64,000 nt of DNA from Microcella humidisoli (GCF_024362325.1 NZ_CP101497.1:2418001-2482000), one strand, 5' to 3'; positions 1-15,141 are shown, numbered from the stretch's first letter. Notes: a model not told the origin generated them from the letters alone. Program-made: numbers and translations.

Positions 1-30
1 GAGCCCCACAGCCGGTACCGCAGAGATGCG

Positions 31-60
31 AAAGGCCGCGCCCCTCAGGGCGCGGCCTTT
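31..60 (-). terminator. Putative terminator after pyk
   Basis: A GC-rich inverted repeat lies 14 bases past the pyk stop codon. The arms AAAGGCCGCGCCC (31-43) and GGGCGCGGCCTTT (48-60) are perfectly complementary with a four-base loop. Read on the minus strand the second arm ends in CCTTT and continues CGCATC, so the U-tract is short but the stem is very stable. Its position at the end of the long minus-strand gene run fits transcription termination. The symmetric flanks mean it could also act on the other strand. Confidence 0.7.
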
Positions 61-73
61 CGTGCAACCGGCG

Positions 74-1531
74 TCAGTCGGCGTGGTCGCCGCTCTCCCA
101 GACGGGTGCGGCGGCGTTGATGGCATCGCCGACGACGTGCACGCGCAGGTCGTTCGTCGACCCGGAGATTCCGGGAGGCGAGCCGGAGATGACGACGACC
201 TTGTCGCCGACATCGGCCAGGCCCTCGCGCAGCAGCACCTCATCGACCTGGCGGTACATGGCGTCGGTGTGCGTCACGCGGTCGACGAGGAAGGTCTCGA
301 TGCCCCACGTGAGCGACATGCGACGCTGGATGGACTCGAGCGGCGTGAAGGCCTTCATGGGCACGCGGAAGCGCAGGCGAGACATGCGGCGCGCCGAGTC
401 ACCCGACTCGGTGAACACGCACACGTACTTGGCCTCGACGAAGTCGGCGACCTCGGCGGCGGCGAGCGTGATCGCTCCGCCCTGGGTGCGCGGCTTCGTG
501 CCGAGCGGCGGAATGCGCTCGAGGCCGTGCTCCTCAGTCGACGCGACGATGCGAGCCATGGTCGAGACGGTGATGACGGGGAACTCGCCCACGCTCGTCT
601 CGCCGCTCAACATCACGGCGTCAGCACCATCGAGCACCGCGTTCGCGACATCCGAGGTCTCGGCGCGCGTCGGAATCGGATTGCTGATCATCGACTCGAG
701 CATCTGCGTGGCCACGATGACGGGCTTCGCCATACGGCGGGCGAGCTCGACCGCGCGCTTCTGCACGATGGGCACCGCTTCGAGGGGCAGCTCGACACCG
801 AGGTCGCCGCGCGCGACCATGATGCCGTCGAAGGCTTCGATGATCTCTTCGAGAGCATCCACCGCCTGAGGCTTCTCGATCTTCGCGATGACCGGAATCG
901 TGCGGCCTTCCTCGCGCATGATCTGGTGCACGCGGTTGACATCGGAGGCGTTGCGCACGAACGAGAGTGCGATGTAGTCGGCTCCGAGCTTCAGGCCCCA
1001 GCGCAGGTCGTCCTCATCCTTCTCGGAGAGGGCGGGAACGTTGACCGCGACCCCGGGCAGGTTGATGCCCTTGTTGTTCGAGACGGGTCCGGCGACGACG
1101 ACCTCGGTACGCACGCGGATGCCGTCGGTGTCGAGAACGCGCACCTTGACCTTGCCGTCATCGATGAGCAGGAAGTCGCCCGGGTTGACGTCCGCAGGCA
1201 GACCCTTGAAGGTCGTGCTGCAGATCTCTTTCGTGCCGAGGATGTCTTCGGTGGTGATCGTGAAGATGTCGCCTTCGGCGAGCTCGTGAGGCCCGTTCTC
1301 GAACTTGCCGAGGCGGATCTTCGGGCCCTGCAGGTCGACGAGCACCGCCACCGCGCTGCCCGCGTCGGCCGCGGCCTTTCGCACGTTGCGGTAGACCTCC
1401 TCGTGCACCTCGTAGGTGCCGTGGCTCAGGTTCATGCGGGCGACGTTGACGCCGGCCTCGATGATGGCCCGGATGTTCTCGTAGCTGGATGTCGCCGGCC
1501 CGAGGGTGGCGACGATCTTTGCGCGTCTCAT
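74..1531 (-). CDS. pyk: Pyruvate kinase
   Basis: Catalyses the last step of glycolysis in the cytosol, phosphoenolpyruvate plus ADP to pyruvate plus ATP. The 485-residue protein has the full family layout: the N-terminal start of the barrel with the substrate Arg32 in ARMNLSHG, the B domain from about residue 70 (DLQGPKIRLG), the catalytic Lys in VIAKIEKPQ, the Mg/PEP-binding ARGDLGVELP, KPVIVATQMLESM, and a C-terminal PK_C domain ending with SGSPPG. The ATG at 1531 follows GAAGGACACC and starts with the typical RRAKIVATLGP. It lies 59 bases after gltD and ends the gene run. C-rich CACC repeats in the gap are unexplained. Confidence 0.98.
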   Translation of the reverse strand: MRRAKIVATLGPATSSYENIRAIIEAGVNVARMNLSHGTYEVHEEVYRNVRKAAADAGSAVAVLVDLQGPKIRLGKFENGPHELAEGDIFTITTEDILGTKEICSTTFKGLPADVNPGDFLLIDDGKVKVRVLDTDGIRVRTEVVVAGPVSNNKGINLPGVAVNVPALSEKDEDDLRWGLKLGADYIALSFVRNASDVNRVHQIMREEGRTIPVIAKIEKPQAVDALEEIIEAFDGIMVARGDLGVELPLEAVPIVQKRAVELARRMAKPVIVATQMLESMISNPIPTRAETSDVANAVLDGADAVMLSGETSVGEFPVITVSTMARIVASTEEHGLERIPPLGTKPRTQGGAITLAAAEVADFVEAKYVCVFTESGDSARRMSRLRFRVPMKAFTPLESIQRRMSLTWGIETFLVDRVTHTDAMYRQVDEVLLREGLADVGDKVVVISGSPPGISGSTNDLRVHVVGDAINAAAPVWESGDHAD

Positions 1532-1590
1532 GGTGTCCTTCAGTGGGGTGGTGGTGGTAGGGGTGGTGCTGATGGTGCGACCCTGCGCGC

Positions 1591-3040
1591 TCAGACGGTG
1601 AGCGGGCGGTCCGTCGCCCGCACGGGCGAGGGCAGGTCGCTCTCGCCCTGCAGGTAGGTGTCGACGGCGGCCGCGACGGCGCGGCCCTCGGCGATGGCCC
1701 AGACGATGAGCGAGGCGCCACGGCCGGCGTCTCCGGCAACGAACACCCCGGTCTCGCCCGTCGTGTAGTCGGCCTGCCGCGCGATCGCACCCGAGCCCTC
1801 GAAGGGCAGCCCGAGCTGGTCGTTCAGCGTGCCGCGGGCGGCACCGGTGAAGCCGAGCGAGAGCAGGACGAGGTCGGCGGGGATCTCGCGCTCGGTGCCC
1901 GCCTTCGGCACCCGCCGTCCGTCGAGGTACTCGGTCTCGGCGACGCGCAGCGCGCGCACCTCGCCCGCCTCGGTCGTGAGGAACTCGACGGTCGAGGCCA
2001 GGTACATGCGCTCGCCGCCCTCCTCGTGGGCGCTCTGCACCTCGAACAGCGTCGGCTGCAGGGGCCACGGCTGCGTCTCGGGGCGCTCGTGCGGCGGCTG
2101 CTTGCCGATCGCGAGGTTGGTGACGCTCAGCGCGCCCTGCCGGTGAGCGGTGCCGATGCAGTCGGCGCCCGTGTCGCCGCCGCCGAGCACGACGACGTGC
2201 TTGCCCTCGGCGGTGATCTGGCCGTCGACGACGTCGCCCGCCTGCACCCGGTTCGACTGCGTCAGGTACTCCATGGCGAAGTGGATGCCCAGAGCATCGC
2301 GCCCCGGAATGGGCAGGTCGCGCGGCTCGGGCGCTCCGGTCGCGATCACGACAGCGTCGTATCGGGTGCGCAGCTCGTCCCACGTGATGTCGACGCCGAT
2401 CTCGACACCCGCGCGGAAACGGGTGCCTTCCGCCTGCATCTGCGTGAGCCGGGCATCCAGGTGCCGCTTCTCCATCTTGAAATCGGGGATGCCGTACCGC
2501 AGCAGCCCGCCGATGCGGTCGTCCTTCTCGAAGACCGCGACCGTGTGCCCGACGCGGGTCAGCTGCTGCGCCGCGGCGAGACCGGCCGGACCGGACCCGA
2601 CGACGGCCACGGTCTTGCCCGTGAGCCGCTCGGGGGGCACGGGCTGCACCCACCCGTTGTTCCACGCCTGCTCGATGATCGACGCCTCGACCTGCTTGAT
2701 CGTGACCGCGGGCTGGTTGATCGCGAGCACGCACGACGATTCGCACGGTGCGGGGCACAGCTTGCCCGTGAACTCGGGGAAGTTGTTCGTCGCGTGCAGT
2801 CGCTCGATCGCCTGACGGCCCTCGCCGCGCCACGTCAAGTCGTTCCACTCGGGAATGAGGTTGCCGAGCGGGCATCCCTGGTGGCAGAACGGGATGCCGC
2901 AGTCCATGCAGCGACCGGCCTGTCGGCGCAGCACACCGGAGTCGCCCTGCTCGTAGACCTCTTTCCAGTCCATCAGGCGGAGCGGAACGGGCCGGCGCGG
3001 CGGCAGCTCGCGCTCGGGAACAGTGATGAATCCGCGGGGA

Positions 3041-3048
<8 letters not shown>
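1591..3048 (-). CDS. gltD: Glutamate synthase (NADPH) small subunit
   Basis: Beta subunit of NADPH-dependent glutamate synthase. It passes electrons from NADPH through FAD and iron-sulfur centres to GltB, which turns 2-oxoglutarate plus glutamine into two glutamates. The 485-residue protein has two N-terminal cysteine clusters (Cys47, 50, 55, 59 and Cys98, 102, 106) for [4Fe-4S] centres, an FAD-binding GSGPAG at 151-156, and a second Rossmann motif [11 protein letters not shown] for NADPH. The GTG start at 3048 overlaps the end of gltB by eight bases (GTGGCTGA), so translation of the two subunits is probably coupled. Confidence 0.97.
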
Positions 3049-7618
<4,570 letters not shown>

Positions 7619-7769
7619 CAGAACCGTCCTCACGTTGTTGCGGAAACCGTGTGGGACGTCGCTGGCCCGGAGGGTGGAAGCGCGCGCAGACTGCGCCGCA
7701 GATGCCGGATCGAGTGTGGTGGCGATCCTGTTCACCTCCCGCGGCGCTCGGTGAGCGTCATGGATGGTG

Positions 7770-8786
7770 TCACGGCTTCGCGGCGGACCCGCTTGTGGCG
7801 TCGGTCGAACCGGTTGCACCGGCGGCGGCGAGAGCCTCATTGCCCTCGTCGTCGGAGTCGGTGTAGACGTCTTCGGAGTCTACCCCAGCCTCGGGCGACC
7901 ACTCCCGACCCGCCACGTAGGGCGAGGGCTCGAGGCCCGTGTGCCGGCGCGACTGCACGATGATGATGATGAGGCCGATGAGCACCGCGGCCCACGCGCC
8001 CCAGACGTTCACGCGGATACCGAGGAAGAGCTCGCTCGGGTCGAGGCGGATGGTCTCGAAGACGCTGCGACCGGTGCCGTACCAGATCAGGTAGATGCCG
8101 AGCTGCTTGCCCCACTGCAGCACGAAGCGGCGCGCGAGCAGCAGGATGACGATCGCACCCGTCACGTTCCAGAGGATCTCGTAGAGGAACGTGGGGTGGA
8201 AGAGCACGTCCTCGGGCAGACCGACGGGGATGGCGTCGTTGGGGCGATCGATCTCGAGGCCCCACGGCAGGTCGGTCGGCAGGCCGAAGAGCTCTTGATT
8301 GAACCAGTTGCCGAGACGGCCGAACGCCTGGGCGAGCAGCAGGCCCGGCGCGAGCGCGTCGGCGAAACTCCAGAATCGGATGCCCGTGACCCGGCACCCG
8401 ATCCACACGCCGAGGGCGCCGCCGATCAGGGCGCCGAAGATCGCCATGCCGCCCTCCCAGATGTAGAGCGTCTTGAGCAGGTCGGCACCCTCGAAGAAGT
8501 AGTCGTCGGGGTGGGTCAGCACGTGGTAGATGCGACCGCCGATGATGCCGAAGGGCACCGCGAAGAGCGCGATGTCGAGCGTGATCCACGGCTCGGCCCC
8601 ACGTGACGAGAGACGGCGGTTCGTGAGCATCACGGCCACCACGATGCCCGCGAGGATGCACAGCGCGTAGGCGTAGATGTTGACGTCGAAGCCGAACCAG
8701 GTGAGCCCGATGTCACGCAGCCACTGACCGAGGTTGAAGACCTGCCACTCGGGAGGCGGGCTCGGGATGCTGAGGGGCTGGATCAC
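7770..8786 (-). CDS. lgt: Prolipoprotein diacylglyceryl transferase
   Basis: Integral membrane enzyme that moves a diacylglyceryl group from phosphatidylglycerol to the lipobox cysteine of prolipoproteins. The 338-residue protein has about seven hydrophobic helices. It carries the conserved [14 protein letters not shown] segment and the Lgt signature [13 protein letters not shown] with the essential Arg and Asn. The last 60 or so residues are an acidic, low-complexity cytoplasmic tail typical of actinobacterial Lgt. The start is a GTG. The gene sits 53 bases after trpA, as in many actinobacteria. SsuA in this window, with its MTGC lipobox, is a likely substrate. Confidence 0.97.
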   Translation of the reverse strand: MIQPLSIPSPPPEWQVFNLGQWLRDIGLTWFGFDVNIYAYALCILAGIVVAVMLTNRRLSSRGAEPWITLDIALFAVPFGIIGGRIYHVLTHPDDYFFEGADLLKTLYIWEGGMAIFGALIGGALGVWIGCRVTGIRFWSFADALAPGLLLAQAFGRLGNWFNQELFGLPTDLPWGLEIDRPNDAIPVGLPEDVLFHPTFLYEILWNVTGAIVILLLARRFVLQWGKQLGIYLIWYGTGRSVFETIRLDPSELFLGIRVNVWGAWAAVLIGLIIIIVQSRRHTGLEPSPYVAGREWSPEAGVDSEDVYTDSDDEGNEALAAAGATGSTDATSGSAAKP

Positions 8787-8836
8787 GTCGTCAGAACCTT
8801 TCGCGGGCGGTCAGGCATGGTGGGGGGGCCGCAGAC

Positions 8837-8842
8837 AGCCTA
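8837..8842 (-). promoter_or_regulatory. Possible -10 element upstream of lgt
   Basis: Minus-strand TAGGCT overlaps the trpA stop codon, 51 bases before the lgt start. The same hexamer appears before rpsD and before the small gene upstream of alaS. No clear -35 is visible at 16-18 bases, so this is a suggestion that lgt can be transcribed separately from trpCBA. Confidence 0.25.
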
Positions 8843-9622
8843 GCGGCGGGTTCCGGCCGCGAGCTCGCCGGCGACCTTCGCCACCTCGGCCACACCGCCC
8901 TGCTCGAGAGCCGCGACGAGTCGCGAGCCGACGATCGCACCGTCGGCGTAGCTCAGCACGTCAGCGACCTGCTCGGCGGTCGAGATGCCGAGGCCGACGC
9001 AGGCGCTCGTCGACCCGGCCTCGCGCAGCCGGGAGACCACGCCGCGCGCGGCCTTGTCGACGTCGTCGCGCGCTCCGGTGATGCCCATCGTCGACACCGC
9101 GTAGACGAAGCCGCGACTCGCGTCGACCGCTTGCCTCATGCGCGCGTCGCTCGACGAAGGCGCGGCGAGGAAGACGCGGTCGAGGTCGTGCTCGGTCGAC
9201 GCGGTCATCCACTCCGCGGCCTCGTCGGGGATGAGGTCGGGGGTGATGAGCCCCGCTCCCCCGGCGTTCTGCAGGTCGGTCGCGAAGCGCTCGACCCCGT
9301 ACTGCACGACCGGGTTCCAGTAGGTCATGACGAGCAGCGAGGCGTCGACGCGCGCGCGGATGCGTTCGACCGCCTCGAAGCCGTGGCGCAGGCGGAACCC
9401 GTTCCGCAGCGCCGTCTGCGTCGCCCGCTGGATCGTGAGCCCGTCCATGACGGGGTCGCTGTAGGGCAGCCCGAGCTCGACGATGTCGACGCCGTTCTCG
9501 ACGAGCGCCACGGCGGCATCGACGCTCGCATCGAGGCTCGGGAAGCCCACGGGCAGGTAGCCGATGAGCGCGCCCGAGGCTTCGTCATTGCGGGTGCGGA
9601 TGGTGTCGGCGACAGTGCTCAT
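8840..9622 (-). CDS. trpA: Tryptophan synthase alpha chain
   Basis: Cleaves indole-3-glycerol phosphate to indole and glyceraldehyde 3-phosphate; the indole is channelled to TrpB in the alpha2-beta2 complex. The 260-residue TIM-barrel protein has the catalytic residues Glu49 ([13 protein letters not shown]) and Asp60 (VMDG) at the same numbering as the classical enterobacterial enzyme. The start ATG at 9622 overlaps the trpB stop as ATGA and gives the expected length. It is the last trp gene of the trpC-trpB-trpA block. Confidence 0.98.
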   Translation of the reverse strand: MSTVADTIRTRNDEASGALIGYLPVGFPSLDASVDAAVALVENGVDIVELGLPYSDPVMDGLTIQRATQTALRNGFRLRHGFEAVERIRARVDASLLVMTYWNPVVQYGVERFATDLQNAGGAGLITPDLIPDEAAEWMTASTEHDLDRVFLAAPSSSDARMRQAVDASRGFVYAVSTMGITGARDDVDKAARGVVSRLREAGSTSACVGLGISTAEQVADVLSYADGAIVGSRLVAALEQGGVAEVAKVAGELAAGTRR

Positions 9623-10836
9623 GCCGAGGCCTCCGCCGCTGCGGCGTCGAGCAGTCCGAAGTAGCGGGCCGCCGTCTCCATGTCCTTGTCGCCGCGGCCG
9701 CTCAGGGAGACGAGCACGATGCCCTCCGGCCCCAGCTCGCGGCCGAGCTCGATCGCACCGTGCAGGGCATGCGCCGTCTCGATGGCAGGGATGATGCCCT
9801 CGGTGCGGCTCAGCAGGCGCAGGGCATCCATCGCCTGGGCATCGGTGACGGGGCGGTACTCGGCGCGCCCGATCGAGTCGAGCCACGCGTGCTCGGGGCC
9901 GACGCCCGGGTAGTCGAGGCCGGCGGAGATGGAGTGGGACTCCATCGTCTGCCCGTCCTCGTCCTGCAGCATGAGGCTGCGGGCGCCGTGCAGAACGCCG
10001 GGGCGGCCCTTCGAGATCGTCGCGGCGTGGAACATCGTGTCGACGCCATCGCCCGCCGCCTCATTGCCGACCAGGCGCACGCTCTCGTCGTCGAGGAAGG
10101 CATGGAAGATGCCCATGGCGTTGCTGCCGCCGCCCACGCACGCGACCACGGCGTCCGGCAGTCGACCGGTCAGGGCCAGCACCTGCTCGCGGGCCTCGGT
10201 GCCGATGACCGAGTGGAAGTCGCGCACCATCGTCGGGAAGGGGTGCGGGCCGGCGACCGTGCCGAGCAGGTAGTGCGTGTTCTCGACGTTGGCGACCCAG
10301 TCGCGCAGTGCTTCGTTGATCGCGTCTTTCAGCGTGCGCGAGCCGACCGTGACGGGCACGACCTCGGCGCCCAGCAGCTTCATGCGGGCGACGTTGAGGG
10401 CCTGGCGCTCGGTGTCGACCTCGCCCATGTAGACGACGCACTCGAGGCCGAAGAGCGCGGCGGCCGTCGCGCTCGCGACGCCGTGCTGACCCGCCCCGGT
10501 CTCGGCGATGATGCGGGACTTGCCGAGGCGCTTGGCGAGCAGGGCCTGCCCGAGCACGTTGTTGATCTTGTGGCTGCCGGTGTGGTTCAGGTCTTCGCGC
10601 TTGAGGATGATGCGCGCGCCACCGGCGTGCTCGGCGAACCGCTTCGCCTCGGTGATGATCGACGGCCGCCCCGTGTAGGTGCGGTGCAGCTCGGCGAGCT
10701 CGGCCGCGAATGCCGGGTCGGCTTTCGCCGCCTGGTAAGCGGCGTCGAGCTCGTCAAGCGCGGCGATGAGCGACTCGGGCACGAAGCGCCCGCCGAACTC
10801 GCCGAAGTACGGGCCGACCTGTTCGCGCAGATTCAT
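9619..10836 (-). CDS. trpB: Tryptophan synthase beta chain
   Basis: Pyridoxal phosphate enzyme that condenses indole with serine to give tryptophan. It is 405 residues long and begins with the typical [14 protein letters not shown]. The PLP-binding Lys90 lies in HTGSHKINN, and the phosphate-binding glycine loop (VGGGSNAMG) follows further on. This is the TrpB1 type that pairs with TrpA. Both ends overlap neighbours by four bases (trpC upstream, trpA downstream), giving tight translational coupling of the complex. Confidence 0.98.
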   Translation of the reverse strand: MNLREQVGPYFGEFGGRFVPESLIAALDELDAAYQAAKADPAFAAELAELHRTYTGRPSIITEAKRFAEHAGGARIILKREDLNHTGSHKINNVLGQALLAKRLGKSRIIAETGAGQHGVASATAAALFGLECVVYMGEVDTERQALNVARMKLLGAEVVPVTVGSRTLKDAINEALRDWVANVENTHYLLGTVAGPHPFPTMVRDFHSVIGTEAREQVLALTGRLPDAVVACVGGGSNAMGIFHAFLDDESVRLVGNEAAGDGVDTMFHAATISKGRPGVLHGARSLMLQDEDGQTMESHSISAGLDYPGVGPEHAWLDSIGRAEYRPVTDAQAMDALRLLSRTEGIIPAIETAHALHGAIELGRELGPEGIVLVSLSGRGDKDMETAARYFGLLDAAAAEASA

Positions 10837-11609
10837 GAGACCGCCAAGAACTCGTTGAGGGCGGCGACAGGGTCGCCGCCGGTGACCAGGGCTTCGCCGA
10901 CCAGCACCACATCGGCTCCTGCTCGACGGTAGTGCTCGACGTCTGCGACTCCGCTGACTGCCGACTCCGCGATGCGCACCGTGCCGTCGGGGATGCTCGG
11001 CGCCAGTCGACCGAACAGATCGCGATCGAGCTCGAAGGTGCTGAGGTCGCGCGCGTTGACGCCGATCACGCTCGCGCCCAGGTCGACCGCTCGGCGCACC
11101 TCGTCGGCGTCGTGCGTCTCGACGAGCGGCGTCATGCCGAGCTCGAGGATGAGCGCGTGCAACGCGTGCAGCGTCGGGTCGTCGAGCGCCGCGACGATAA
11201 GCAGCACGAGGTCGGCTCGCGCGGCCCGCGCCTCGAGCACCTGGTACGGCTCGGCGATGAAGTCCTTCCGCAGCACCGGGACGCTCACGGCGGCGCGCAC
11301 GGCGTCGAGGTCGGCCAGGCTACCGCCGAACCGGCGCCCCTCCGTCAGCACGCTGATGGCCGAGGCGCCGCCCTCGGCGTACTGACGGGCGAGCAGGGCC
11401 GGATCGGGGATGCTCGCCAGAGCACCGCGCGACGGGCTCGCGCGCTTGACCTCGGCGATCACCTTGATGCGGTCGCCGCGCTGCAGAGCAGCGCGCGCGT
11501 CGAGCGCGGGCGCCTGGGCGAGCGCCTCGCGCTCGACCTGGGCGAGAGGGCGCAGTGCGCGGCGCTGCGCCGCGTCGTCGAGCGCCCCGGCGACGAGGCC
11601 GTCGAGCAC
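10833..11609 (-). CDS. trpC: Indole-3-glycerol phosphate synthase
   Basis: Converts CdRP (carboxyphenylamino-deoxyribulose phosphate) to indole-3-glycerol phosphate. The 258-residue barrel has the catalytic lysine motif [12 protein letters not shown] near residue 53, LRKDFI with the second catalytic lysine, and [13 protein letters not shown] near the C-terminus. The GTG start at 11609 directly abuts the TAA stop of the preceding membrane protein. It is a monofunctional TrpC; no trpF domain is fused, and no trpF is present here. In many actinobacteria the histidine isomerase PriA/HisA covers that step. Confidence 0.97.
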   Translation of the reverse strand: MLDGLVAGALDDAAQRRALRPLAQVEREALAQAPALDARAALQRGDRIKVIAEVKRASPSRGALASIPDPALLARQYAEGGASAISVLTEGRRFGGSLADLDAVRAAVSVPVLRKDFIAEPYQVLEARAARADLVLLIVAALDDPTLHALHALILELGMTPLVETHDADEVRRAVDLGASVIGVNARDLSTFELDRDLFGRLAPSIPDGTVRIAESAVSGVADVEHYRRAGADVVLVGEALVTGGDPVAALNEFLAVS

Positions 11610-11840
11610 TTAGGAGTGCACCTTCGGGAAGTACTTCGGCCCGCGCACGCCGTAGCCGGCCTTGGCGAGCAGCCCGCCGATGATCCAGCCCACGAGCACG
11701 AGGGCCGCACTCGCCCAGACCAGCCAGGCGAGCTCGAAGAAGAAGGCGACCGTGCCGATCGTGAAACCGACGAGCATGATGGTCACGGCGGTCCAGGCGG
11801 CGGGCGAGTGTCCGTGGCCGGGGTCGTTCTGCGCGTTCAT
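11610..11840 (-). CDS. HGxxPAAW family small membrane protein
   Basis: A 76-residue protein with the family-defining HGHSPAAW near its N-terminus and two predicted membrane helices (about residues 16-34 and 40-60), followed by a short basic tail. The family occurs in actinobacteria, typically beside trpC; its function is unknown. Three start codons occur in a row (GTG 11846, ATG 11843, ATG 11840). I chose 11840 because it is five bases after AGGAG. The gene is contiguous with trpC (TAA-GTG), so it is probably co-transcribed with trpCBA. A role in tryptophan metabolism is only guilt by association. Confidence 0.85.
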   Translation of the reverse strand: MNAQNDPGHGHSPAAWTAVTIMLVGFTIGTVAFFFELAWLVWASAALVLVGWIIGGLLAKAGYGVRGPKYFPKVHS

Positions 11841-11874
11841 CATCACTCCTGTGGGGATCGGTCGGTTGGGTGCG

Positions 11875-11880
11875 AGTCTA
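11875..11880 (-). promoter_or_regulatory. Possible -10 element before the trpC block
   Basis: Minus-strand TAGACT overlaps the stop codon of the Trp-associated membrane protein, 34 bases upstream of the small membrane gene. It is identical to the hexamers found before pyrR and efp. A convincing -35 is not visible. It could give trpCBA a promoter separate from the his-trpE transcript. Confidence 0.35.
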
Positions 11881-12507
11881 TCGTGCCGTCGGGTCGTCGC
11901 CGTCGCTCAGCGCATCCCAGGCGTCGAGCCGAGCGCTATGGCCTGAGCCCTCCGCCGGCGCGAGCCGAACGGCGTCGTAGCGTCGCGTGCGCGGGGGCCA
12001 GCGGGATGCTGTGGCGGCGATGAACAGGCCGATGGCGACGCCGGCGGCACCCGCCGCGATCGCGACCCCGGGCCAGGGGGTGAGGGCGGCGTCGGAGACG
12101 AGAGCCCGGAGGGCCGCGTCGCCCGCGATACCGGTCGTCTCGGTGATGCGGGCGGCCGCGGAGGCGACCGGATCGCCGACCGCGAGCACGCCGGAGACGG
12201 CGATGCCAAGACCGAGCAAGGACTGCAGGAGCCCGAGCAGCACCCGGAAGACCGGACCGGCGAGAGCGAGAGCGCCGACGAGCGCGAGCGCCGCGAGTGC
12301 GAGGGGCGGCACGGCGGGCGCGGCGGCATCCCCCGCAGCGATCACCACGCGCTCATCCGCCAACGTCACGATCACCCAGGGCTGCGACCACGCAAGGAAC
12401 GCGGTCGCCCCGACCAGGACGGGCAGCAGCAGGGCGAGCAACCGCACCCGGCGCGACCCCGCGGGAGGGCCCTCGGGGGTCGTCGCTGACTCGACGCTGT
12501 CGGTCAT
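11878..12507 (-). CDS. Trp biosynthesis-associated membrane protein
   Basis: A 209-residue membrane protein with four predicted helices (roughly residues 22-40, 60-78, 82-105 and 145-166) and charged termini. Its position directly after trpE (ATGA overlap) and before the HGxxPAAW gene matches the actinobacterial family known as Trp biosynthesis associated, transmembrane protein (Trp_oprn_chp). The extracytoplasmic loop SQPWVIVTL after the first helix is typical. The function is unknown; the tight coupling to trpE suggests a link to tryptophan synthesis or handling, which is inference. Confidence 0.85.
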   Translation of the reverse strand: MTDSVESATTPEGPPAGSRRVRLLALLLPVLVGATAFLAWSQPWVIVTLADERVVIAAGDAAAPAVPPLALAALALVGALALAGPVFRVLLGLLQSLLGLGIAVSGVLAVGDPVASAAARITETTGIAGDAALRALVSDAALTPWPGVAIAAGAAGVAIGLFIAATASRWPPRTRRYDAVRLAPAEGSGHSARLDAWDALSDGDDPTAR

Positions 12508-14024
12508 GGTGTGCCCCGGTGGAGGGCGTTGGCGATCGCGACAGCGCGCAGCGGAGCGGCGGCCTTCGAGAGGGTCTCCTGGAACTCGGTCTCCGGCACC
12601 GAGTCGGCGACGAGCCCCGCGCCGGCCTGCACGCGAGCCACACCGTCGGCGAGGAAGGCCGTGCGGATCGCGATCGCGAGATCGAGATCGCCGGAGAAGC
12701 CGAAGTACCCGACGACTCCCCCGTAGACACCGCGGCGGGCGGGCTCGAGCTCGTCGATGATCTGCAGCGCCCGCGGCTTCGGCGCTCCGCTCAGGGTGCC
12801 GGCGGGAAAGGTGGCCCGGAACACGTCGATGGGCGTGACGTCGGATCGCAGGTCGCCCTCGACGCTCGAGACGAGGTGCATGATGTGGCTGAAGCGCTCG
12901 ACCTGCATGAACTCGGTCACCTCGACCGAACCGGCCCGGCAGACCTTCGACAGGTCGTTGCGGCCCAGGTCGACGAGCATGAGGTGCTCCGCCTGCTCTT
13001 TGCGGTCGGCGAGCAGTTCGTCGGCGAGCTCTCCGTCGCGCTCCGGGGTGTCGCCGCGCGGCCGGGAGCCCGCGATCGGGTGCGTGTAGACGCGCCCGTC
13101 GGTCACCTTCACGAGTGCCTCGGGTGACGACCCGACGATCGCGTACGGCGCGCCCTCGGCGGTCTCGAGGGCGAGCGCGTACATGTAGGGCGAGGGGTTG
13201 AGTGCGCGCAGCACGCGGTAGACGTCGAGGGGGCTCGCCGTGAGCTCGTGGTCGAAACGCTGCCCGACCACGACCTGGAACACGTCGCCATCGCGGATGA
13301 ACTGCTTCGAGCGCTCGACCGCTGCGAGGAACTCGGCGGGGGTCGAGCGGTGATGCGGTCGCGGTGCGGTGTCGAGGTCGATCCGCGCGATGCCGGGCTC
13401 GGCCGGGGCGGCGAGGGAGGCTTCGAGCGCGTCGAGCCGCTGCTGGGCATCCGACCACAGCGCCTGCTCGTCGTCGACACCGTCGCCGAGCGCGCTCGCG
13501 ATGAGCGAGACGGTGCCCTGTCGGTGGTCCATGACGATGAGCTCGCTCACGAAGGCCATCGCCAGCTCGGGGCAGGGGAAGTCGCTGGGCGGCGCATCCG
13601 GCAGGTGCTCGACCTGCCGCACGGCGTCCCAGCCGATGAACCCGACGAGCCCGCCCGTCAACGGCGGATTGCCGGGCACGTCGGGCGAGCGCCAGCGCGC
13701 GTAGAGAGCGTCGAGGGCCGCGAGGGTCGTGGAGGGCATGGGGCCGCCGAACGCGCGCTCGGCATCCAGCGAATCGGCGAGCCAGACAGCGGCGCCCTGG
13801 TGCTCGGTCAGCACCCCGAACGAGCGCACGCCGACGAAGGAATAGCGCGACCAGATGCCGCCCTGCTCGGCGGATTCGAGCAGGAAGCCGCCCGTGCGGC
13901 CCTCGGCGAGGGAACGGTAGAGGCCGACCGGCGTGAGCGCGTCGGCGAAGAGGGTGCGGATGACCGGCACGACCCGCGCGGTGGCCAGCTGCCGGGCGAA
14001 CTCCTCGCGCGTCGTCGTGCTCAC
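12504..14024 (-). CDS. trpE: Anthranilate synthase component I
   Basis: Makes anthranilate from chorismate using ammonia supplied by a TrpG partner, which is not in this window. The 506-residue protein has the N-terminal regulatory domain with the tryptophan-sensing FLLES segment and the C-terminal chorismate-binding domain with [36 protein letters not shown] and the closing [13 protein letters not shown]. The GTG start at 14024 overlaps the hisI stop (GTGA); the frame runs further upstream but only into hisI. Being fused into the his transcript, it shows no leader-peptide attenuator of its own. Confidence 0.97.
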   Translation of the reverse strand: MSTTTREEFARQLATARVVPVIRTLFADALTPVGLYRSLAEGRTGGFLLESAEQGGIWSRYSFVGVRSFGVLTEHQGAAVWLADSLDAERAFGGPMPSTTLAALDALYARWRSPDVPGNPPLTGGLVGFIGWDAVRQVEHLPDAPPSDFPCPELAMAFVSELIVMDHRQGTVSLIASALGDGVDDEQALWSDAQQRLDALEASLAAPAEPGIARIDLDTAPRPHHRSTPAEFLAAVERSKQFIRDGDVFQVVVGQRFDHELTASPLDVYRVLRALNPSPYMYALALETAEGAPYAIVGSSPEALVKVTDGRVYTHPIAGSRPRGDTPERDGELADELLADRKEQAEHLMLVDLGRNDLSKVCRAGSVEVTEFMQVERFSHIMHLVSSVEGDLRSDVTPIDVFRATFPAGTLSGAPKPRALQIIDELEPARRGVYGGVVGYFGFSGDLDLAIAIRTAFLADGVARVQAGAGLVADSVPETEFQETLSKAAAPLRAVAIANALHRGTP

Positions 14025-14383
14025 GAGCGGGCTCCCACAACGGGCTCGAGCGGGTCGACGTCGAAGCAGGAGCGCGCGCCCGTGTGGCACGCCACGCCTA
14101 CCTGGTCGATCTGCACGAGCAAGGTGTCTCCGTCGCAGTCAAGCGCGGCGCCGCGCACGTGCTGCGCGTGGCCGCTCGTGTCGCCCTTGCGCCAGTACTC
14201 CTGCCGCGAGCGGCTCCAGAACGTCACACGGCCCTCGGTGAGCGTGCGGCGCAGCGCCTCGGCGTCCATCCAGCCGACCATGAGCACCTCGCGCGTGTCG
14301 TGCTGCTGGATGACGGCCGGCAGCAGCCCGGCCGCATCGAACCGCACGCGGTCGAGCACCGCATCGATGTCGAGCTCGCTCAT
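14021..14383 (-). CDS. hisI: Phosphoribosyl-AMP cyclohydrolase
   Basis: Third step of histidine synthesis: opens the adenine ring of phosphoribosyl-AMP. The 120-residue, single-domain protein has the family landmarks [25 protein letters not shown], and the metal-binding LDCDGDTLL plus CHTGARSCF. The phosphatase domain is not fused; hisE is a separate gene at 16029-16292. The start ATG overlaps the hisF stop (ATGA), and its stop overlaps the trpE start, linking histidine and tryptophan genes in one transcript. Confidence 0.97.
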   Translation of the reverse strand: MSELDIDAVLDRVRFDAAGLLPAVIQQHDTREVLMVGWMDAEALRRTLTEGRVTFWSRSRQEYWRKGDTSGHAQHVRGAALDCDGDTLLVQIDQVGVACHTGARSCFDVDPLEPVVGARS

Positions 14384-15141
14384 CGCACGCTCATCCCCTC
14401 TGCGCGCAGCGCATCCTTGACCTGGCCGACCGTGAGCTCCGCGTTGTGAAAGACGCTCGCCGCGAGCACGGCGTGGGCACCGGCCGCCACCGCGGGGGCG
14501 AAGTGCTGCAGCGCTCCTGCGCCACCCGAGGCGATCACGGGCACGCTCGAGATCTCGGCGATCGCCTCGATGAGCTCGAGATCGAATCCGTTCTTCGTGC
14601 CGTCGGCGTCGATCGAGTTGACGAGCAGCTCGCCGGCGCCGCGCTCGATCGACTCGCGCGCCCACGCGACGGCGTCGATGCTCGTGCGCTCTCGACCGCC
14701 ATGGGTCGTGACGACGAAGCCGCTCGGTGCCGCGGCATCGCGCGTGACGTCGAGCGAGAGCACGCAGACCTGGGCACCGAATCGGTCGGCGATCTCATCG
14801 ATGAGCGCGGGGCGTGCGATGGCGGCGCTGTTGACGCCGATCTTGTCGGCCCCGTGGGCGAGCAGTCGAGCGACGTCGTCGACCGCGCGCACGCCGCCCC
14901 CGACCGTGAGCGGGATGAACACCTGCTCGGCCGTCGCCCGGACGAGGTCGAACATCGTCTCGCGGTTGTCGACCGTGGCCTTCACGTCGAGGAACGTGAT
15001 CTCGTCGGCACCCTGCTCGTAGTAGGTGCGCGCGAGTTCGATGGGGTCGCCCGCGTCGCGCAGATCGAGGAAGTTGACCCCCTTGACCACGCGGCCCGCG
15101 GCGACGTCGAGGCAGGGGATGACCCGGACGGAGACGGCCAT
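14380..15141 (-). CDS. hisF: Imidazole glycerol phosphate synthase subunit HisF
   Basis: Cyclase subunit of the HisH-HisF complex, producing imidazole glycerol phosphate and AICAR. It is a 253-residue TIM barrel starting [16 protein letters not shown] with catalytic Asp12, and has the second catalytic Asp in [20 protein letters not shown] and ASGGAG phosphate-binding loops. The ATG at 15141 overlaps the hisG stop by one base (TGATG). The partner hisH and the preceding hisA are not in this window. Confidence 0.98.
   Translation of the reverse strand: MAVSVRVIPCLDVAAGRVVKGVNFLDLRDAGDPIELARTYYEQGADEITFLDVKATVDNRETMFDLVRATAEQVFIPLTVGGGVRAVDDVARLLAHGADKIGVNSAAIARPALIDEIADRFGAQVCVLSLDVTRDAAAPSGFVVTTHGGRERTSIDAVAWARESIERGAGELLVNSIDADGTKNGFDLELIEAIAEISSVPVIASGGAGALQHFAPAVAAGAHAVLAASVFHNAELTVGQVKDALRAEGMSVR

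Noticed and set aside
7619..7765. N-terminal extension of GltB through in-frame GTG codons with GGGAGG nearby
   Set aside because: GGGAGG abuts the GTG too closely to act as its ribosome site. The extension has no family similarity, and Cys29 after a short propeptide fits the ATG at 7618.
14021..14090. Tryptophan leader peptide or attenuator before trpE
   Set aside because: trpE overlaps hisI by four bases, so there is no leader; no Trp-codon cluster is present.
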